Made by a program: the position numbers and the translations under genes | Assembly (NCBI GenBank): GCA_033032175.1 | Contig: CM065318.1 | Location: 6,634,001-6,698,000 of the forward strand | Direction: 5' to 3' | DNA: 64,000 bases | From: Saturnia japonica | Taxonomy: Eukaryota; Arthropoda; Insecta; Lepidoptera; Saturniidae | Shown: piece by piece, positions 59,410 to 64,000 of the stretch | Position numbering within the stretch: position 1 is the stretch's first letter | Layout: every line of letters begins with the position of its first letter | The notes under the pieces: generated by a model | Told to the model about the DNA's origin: nothing | Seen by the model: only the letters and a program-made list of their open reading frames with translations | The model's database searches: none

Positions 59410-61845
59410 AAGGCGGCCCTGACATTTGTGTACTATATTTTACTTCAATATTATATTTTGTAAATGTAAATAAAATATGTATATGTATACAGTTGGCAAC
59501 CCTAGTTATTCTACAATATTATATGATTTGACGCCACGAAAACCATCATTGTCTAGCTATTTACGTAATACTATATAAATGGCAATATGAATTTAATAAC
59601 TTTAGGCTATTGTGGTTTTGTAAAAGCACATTTTTAGTTTATGAATATTTTATAGTAATAGGTCAATTTACCGAAAAAAAGCAGATAGGCCACTCTGGTT
59701 CTCGTGGCCTCATTTATTATTGGTAAGAAAGTAAAACAGGGTTGAGTGATGTGGAAATGTTACAGGATTTAAATTACGTCATATCCAAGTAACATGTGAA
59801 CTTATTACCTAATCGGTGGTGAAAGGCTGGCATCATCTATCAGGTAATGATTATATTAAGCACAGTGCGCATTTAATATTATTTTTCGCTGTGATCCAAT
59901 GACTAGTTCAGGACATTTCTCGTCTCTCATACATTCAAACCCTTAGCTCTGATATTTTTTAATAATTTACAGTTTACTTCAAATTTGCTGTCGCCGACCT
60001 TTATTACTGACTTTACATAATTATTCGGTACCGTTTATTAAAGAATATGATTTATGATTTAATATTTCTTAATACCAACGTAAATAACTAGGTAGGATAT
60101 AATACAATAAGTAAAGTTTTCCAAAAAAATGTGTTTTTACAATGTTTTTAAAACATCCAATAAAATGATAATTACTTAAGCTCATTTTATTGTATAAAAA
60201 GTATCCTTTTATCATCGTTTATCAATAGTACACCTGTAAATGTACCTACTAAACAACGTAAAACTGTTCTAAAATTGCACTACAAGTTGTATTCAAAATG
60301 ATATCTAATGAATGTTTGGTATCTTTGAATGTGAATATTCTTCGATATGAAAGCATATAAATTTGACGTATTTTAGAGTTTTTATAAGATTGTATGACAT
60401 AGGTATTTTTTTTTATACTTATAATCTGTTAAAATTACTACATCAAAGAAAAAAGGCGGATTCAAAATGAAATTAACTGGATCTTTTTTCTATTATTTGA
60501 AATTTAGACAGTTAATGTTTCGATTTACGCATTTTCAACACTCATACAATTATATTTGACGTATAATAAATCTTTTACCCATATTTTTTAAAGGTTAGAA
60601 CATGATTCAAAAGTTACCCAAAATGATTGTAATCGCGAGAGTAAGCAACACCAAACATTTTTTTATTTATTGTGAACCCTGGGAGCATAAAGGTTCAAAT
60701 TTTTTTTAAATAAGGGTCATCATGTTAAATAATAATAATACACTTGTATAAGTAGTAATTAGTATTAATGTTTAACTTGAGGAGTTTCCTTTCAAAACAT
60801 GAAGGGAGGTGACGGCAAGTTTGAACCGAATAGCTTAGTATCATAAGTATTTTTGTAACCAGTGTCTGCTTTAGGGATGCTAAGACCCGGTCGGTCGCCC
60901 CACGCGTTAGAGCTTAAGGGGCGACTCCTGTTAGGTGTAGGTAAGTAGTGTTGTCATAATTTCATAACATTAATTGAAAAACATTGTTTCTACACACTCG
61001 CAAGTGATTACTTATTTTGATCATGTTGTTAGTAAAAGGCACCGCGCTGGCAAAATCAGCACCTAAAAAGCGACGGCTGGTGAAGTCAAAACCTATCGAG
61101 GGCGTTGGAATAGCTAAAACCAGCGCTGTTTATTACTATAACGCCAGTATTATAGATAGCTTAATTTATGCTCTTTGTGGTTTATTTATTATGCATGCAG
61201 AAAAATTAAAAAAAAAAAATTATCAGAATCTTTGGCATTGACTTCTTTTAGAAAGAATCGTTTTACATGAAATGCAACATAAATTATAATAGAGTATGAT
61301 TAAATCAACGTAATTAATTATTATGCATTATTCATAAGTTTAGTCATCTGACGTTCTGAGTATTTTCATTAGATTTGTAGTTATTCTACAGCATTCACGC
61401 CTTGGTTTCCTAATTATTTCAGACATGATTTTAATAATATAAAAATCCTGCAATAAAACTGAATAATTGTATTAATTTAAATAAGAAAAAGTTTATCATT
61501 TTTACGATATCGTTTTTTACTGTATATCAATGTTAATGATTTTAAATAAAGAATTTTACTACAAACTATGTTTTGTTATATAAATAAATAAAACTCTTAC
61601 TCAGAATATATATATTACTATATTAGTACATTTACTTTACATTCGTACTTTGGAATAGTATAATCATACTATCAAAAACTTCTCTAAAACCATTCTTCAT
61701 TATATTACATGCCTGTCCTGTATTTACCAACCCATAATATGACCAGAAAAGGAATTCAATTTCACCAAAAAGTTATTTAAGAACAATACTATTTTTTATA
61801 TTTATAACTAAAAACATGTTGCTTTGCATTACAATTTATGTTTTT
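59410..61845. other. gene-free stretch between PIGO and GET3
   Basis: AT-rich sequence. No exon, RNA gene or clear element was recognised. The 74-codon plus-strand frame at 61017 has no supporting signals. Confidence 0.4.
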
Positions 61846-61847
61846 GA

Positions 61848-62734
61848 TCACTTTGATTTCGTAGGTGGCACGTAAGGTCTGACCAAATATTCTGAAAACG
61901 CGTTCACGGCTGTAGAGCCTCTAACCTCCTTGTCTAACAGTGGCAGTTTCGTAACATGGAAGTCTTCATACAAATCGGCAATTTGTTCTAGATACTTCTC
62001 TTGGACTTTATGCCGTGCGGCGCAGAGATCGCACGGCGCGGACGTGCTCATCAGCAATTGGTTCACAATAATATTATGGGTGTCAATACCACATCGTGTC
62101 AGTTCTTGTACTAATCGTTCGGTTTCATACAAAGACAAGAATTCGGCAATGCATACGCAAACAAACGTGGTTTGGTTAGGATCCTTGAACTGAGTGTTTA
62201 CTTGTCGAATAATTGAAAGCATCTCATCCAATTTGCTACTGAACATATCCGAGTTAAACTCCGCTAGACCGAAAAATGTAGCTATTTGATTGATAAAAGG
62301 TGCTACCTGTAAAATAAATTTTGTTAACATAGAATATTTCTAAATTTTGTATATGTTTTGAGTACTGAAATTCTTTTTAATTTCTTGAGATCTAATTCAA
62401 ATTAACTGTGGTATATAAAAACAGAATTAGTAGGTTTCCCACAAATAATATATAACAAATAGATGCTACACGAGATATTTCTTGCAACAAACTTATCATA
62501 TCCTTTATTTTTTTAGACGAAATTGTATTAATTACTATAAATAAAAATTGGTATATGTGGTTCCAAAAATTCACATGAGTTTGTTTCTGAACTCACCTTT
62601 GATTTTAAACGCATAAGTTTTCCAAGTCCTTTCTCGACCACTTGTGGGAAAGATAGCAGCCTCAAAGTGTGTCCTGTAGGTGCAGTGTCAAACACAACAG
62701 CACTGAAGTTCATACCTTTTACAAGTTTCATCAC
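61848..62734 (-). CDS. GET3: ATPase GET3/ASNA1, last two coding exons (partial)
   Basis: Cytosolic ATPase that carries tail-anchored proteins to the ER membrane receptor. Exons 62734-62597 (46 residues) and 62306-61848 (152 residues and stop TGA) join in phase 0. They give about 198 residues, the C-terminal part of a family protein of about 340. Visible motifs: [30 protein letters not shown], holding the switch II aspartate ([10 protein letters not shown]); [31 protein letters not shown]; the dimer zinc-binding [30 protein letters not shown]. Acceptors TACATTGTAG|GTG and TTTTACAG|GTA and donor AAG|GTGAGT are canonical. The P-loop and earlier exons must lie past 64000. Identification is secure. 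Confidence 0.95.
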
Positions 62735-62939
62735 CTACAATGTAATAATAAATTATTAGGTTTAATTTTTTAAGTGAAATCTTCATTAGTGTCATTGTGA
62801 CTTGAAATGAGATGAAACAAAAGAGCAACACTAAAAAGAGACAAACACATACATCTATAGAATTTAGCCAGCGAGAGGATGATATAGAATACATTATACA
62901 CGGTTAATGCAAGTCTTGATTTTCACTGCTATGATCGTC

Positions 62940-63090
62940 GTCCAACTAGCTTAGCGGTGTGACGACCAGACTTGTACGCACAGTTGTATGTAGAGTACAA
63001 GTGGTCGATAGTTCGTATCCCACTGATTTAGGATTTCTAGTAAGAGTATTTAAAGAAGACATTTTTATGTTTTCTGTGAAAGTTTCAATT
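62940..63090 (+). repeat. tRNA-like SINE head
   Basis: An A-box-like CTAGCTTAGCGGTGTGACG is followed by a B-box-like GATAGTTCGTATCCC at about 63008-63022. There is no full cloverleaf with consistent stems, so I call a SINE remnant in a GET3 intron. Confidence 0.45.
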
Positions 63091-63399
63091 CTACCGCCTG
63101 TGATCTGCACAAGTTTTTTTTTTGTTAAGTTGTAACTATTTTATTTACATTGAACATATTTTCTTGTATTCCATTTTGTAACCCTGACATTTATCATTGC
63201 AAAGTATTGATAATATAGATATAAGTATGATATGATATACAATACAACACAATTACATATTCTTAGTAAGAATAATTTAGTCTTTTAGCATACGTAATAG
63301 CATATTTTAGATCAAAGTAACAGTTTACTACAAAGATTTAACTTGAGTCATAGAATATGCAAATGTGGATTAGCACTAGTAACACCTGATGTCAAATTG

Positions 63400-64000
63400 G
63401 CACAGGTGGCTAGAACACGACAGTTTTAGTATAACAACTGTAGAGGACATAAGTCTCACTCGTATGGTTTCAGAGGTGGCATCTCACCTTCCGCCATTAA
63501 GACGTAGTAGTTTCAGTCAGTAGATACTTGTGTTGTATAGGCCAGAAGTCACAACAGGGTGCCAACAAAGTGGCAAACACTTGCCATATGACCTACATAG
63601 GACTCTTTCAAGTTGTGACTGGAATGCAGAGATCTGCCCTAATTGGTTCGGCCATGGTTGTCCATTGCCTTATACTGGGAGCAGGTATCAGGTCTCAGGT
63701 TTACACCGGCTTAATTACCACAACTCGATATGTACTCCTATTTTGTGTCATATCTCGAAACTGGTACTGGGAGCTATCTACCTGAATCCCCACCCACGGT
63801 TGACTAGCCAGGTGAAGAAGAGCATGTGATAAACTCCGGCAGCTGTAAAGACAAGTCTGTCACATACAAACATCTACAAATCTGAGGCAGGTCAACCACA
63901 CTCTGTGTGCATCTCTCTGACAATTTATCTGGGACAGCTGATACTCTTACCACAAAGTGCTTCCCATGTAAGTGTAGTGTATTACGAGTATTTTATATGT
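63400..64000. other. unclassified GC-richer segment at right edge
   Basis: 63480-63960 is less AT-rich than its surroundings and open in two plus-strand frames (63528-63785 and 63530-63829). Neither product resembles a known family or has splice signals that fit GET3. It is probably a mobile-element body within a GET3 intron. Confidence 0.35.

Overview
The window is nuclear DNA of an insect, almost certainly a moth or butterfly. It is AT-rich, its genes are split into many exons with canonical GT/AG junctions, and the introns are full of repeats of the type common in lepidopteran genomes: short elements beginning or ending with an 'ACTAGCTG...CGCGACTTCGTC' edge, tRNA-headed SINEs, mariner copies and an RTE-like LINE. 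I see no bacterial or viral genes, no CRISPR array and no ordinary tRNA or rRNA gene.

Layout. 1-3.5 kb: gene-free and AT-rich. 3.5-16.7 kb (+): glycine C-acetyltransferase (GCAT/KBL), a mitochondrial threonine-breakdown enzyme, in nine coding exons that I could join in frame to 431 residues. 16.87-17.45 kb (-): a small two-exon gene of unknown function that ends tail-to-tail with GCAT. 20.99-40.72 kb (-): a long locus for an EFCAB14-like membrane protein with coiled-coil exons. It has two alternative sets of 5' exons, each carrying its own transmembrane segment and each ending in the same phase. 44.75-56.3 kb (+): PIGO, the ethanolamine-phosphate transferase acting late in GPI-anchor synthesis, in nine exons giving 942 residues. 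61.85-62.73 kb (-): the last two coding exons of GET3/ASNA1, the tail-anchored-protein targeting ATPase, whose 5' part lies beyond the right edge.

Between and inside the genes are mobile-element remains. There are four mariner copies: one ends 36 bp before the last GCAT exon, one is split by a foreign insert, and two broken ones stand head to head. There are two RTE-like LINE fragments, four tRNA-headed SINEs, and five inverted-repeat (fold-back or TIR) structures, one of which encloses a SWIM-type zinc-finger remnant. The genes show no operon-like relation. GCAT is mitochondrial, while PIGO and GET3 both serve the ER membrane but in separate pathways. Exon boundaries were set by hand from splice sites, reading phase and remembered family sequence; no alignment program was run.
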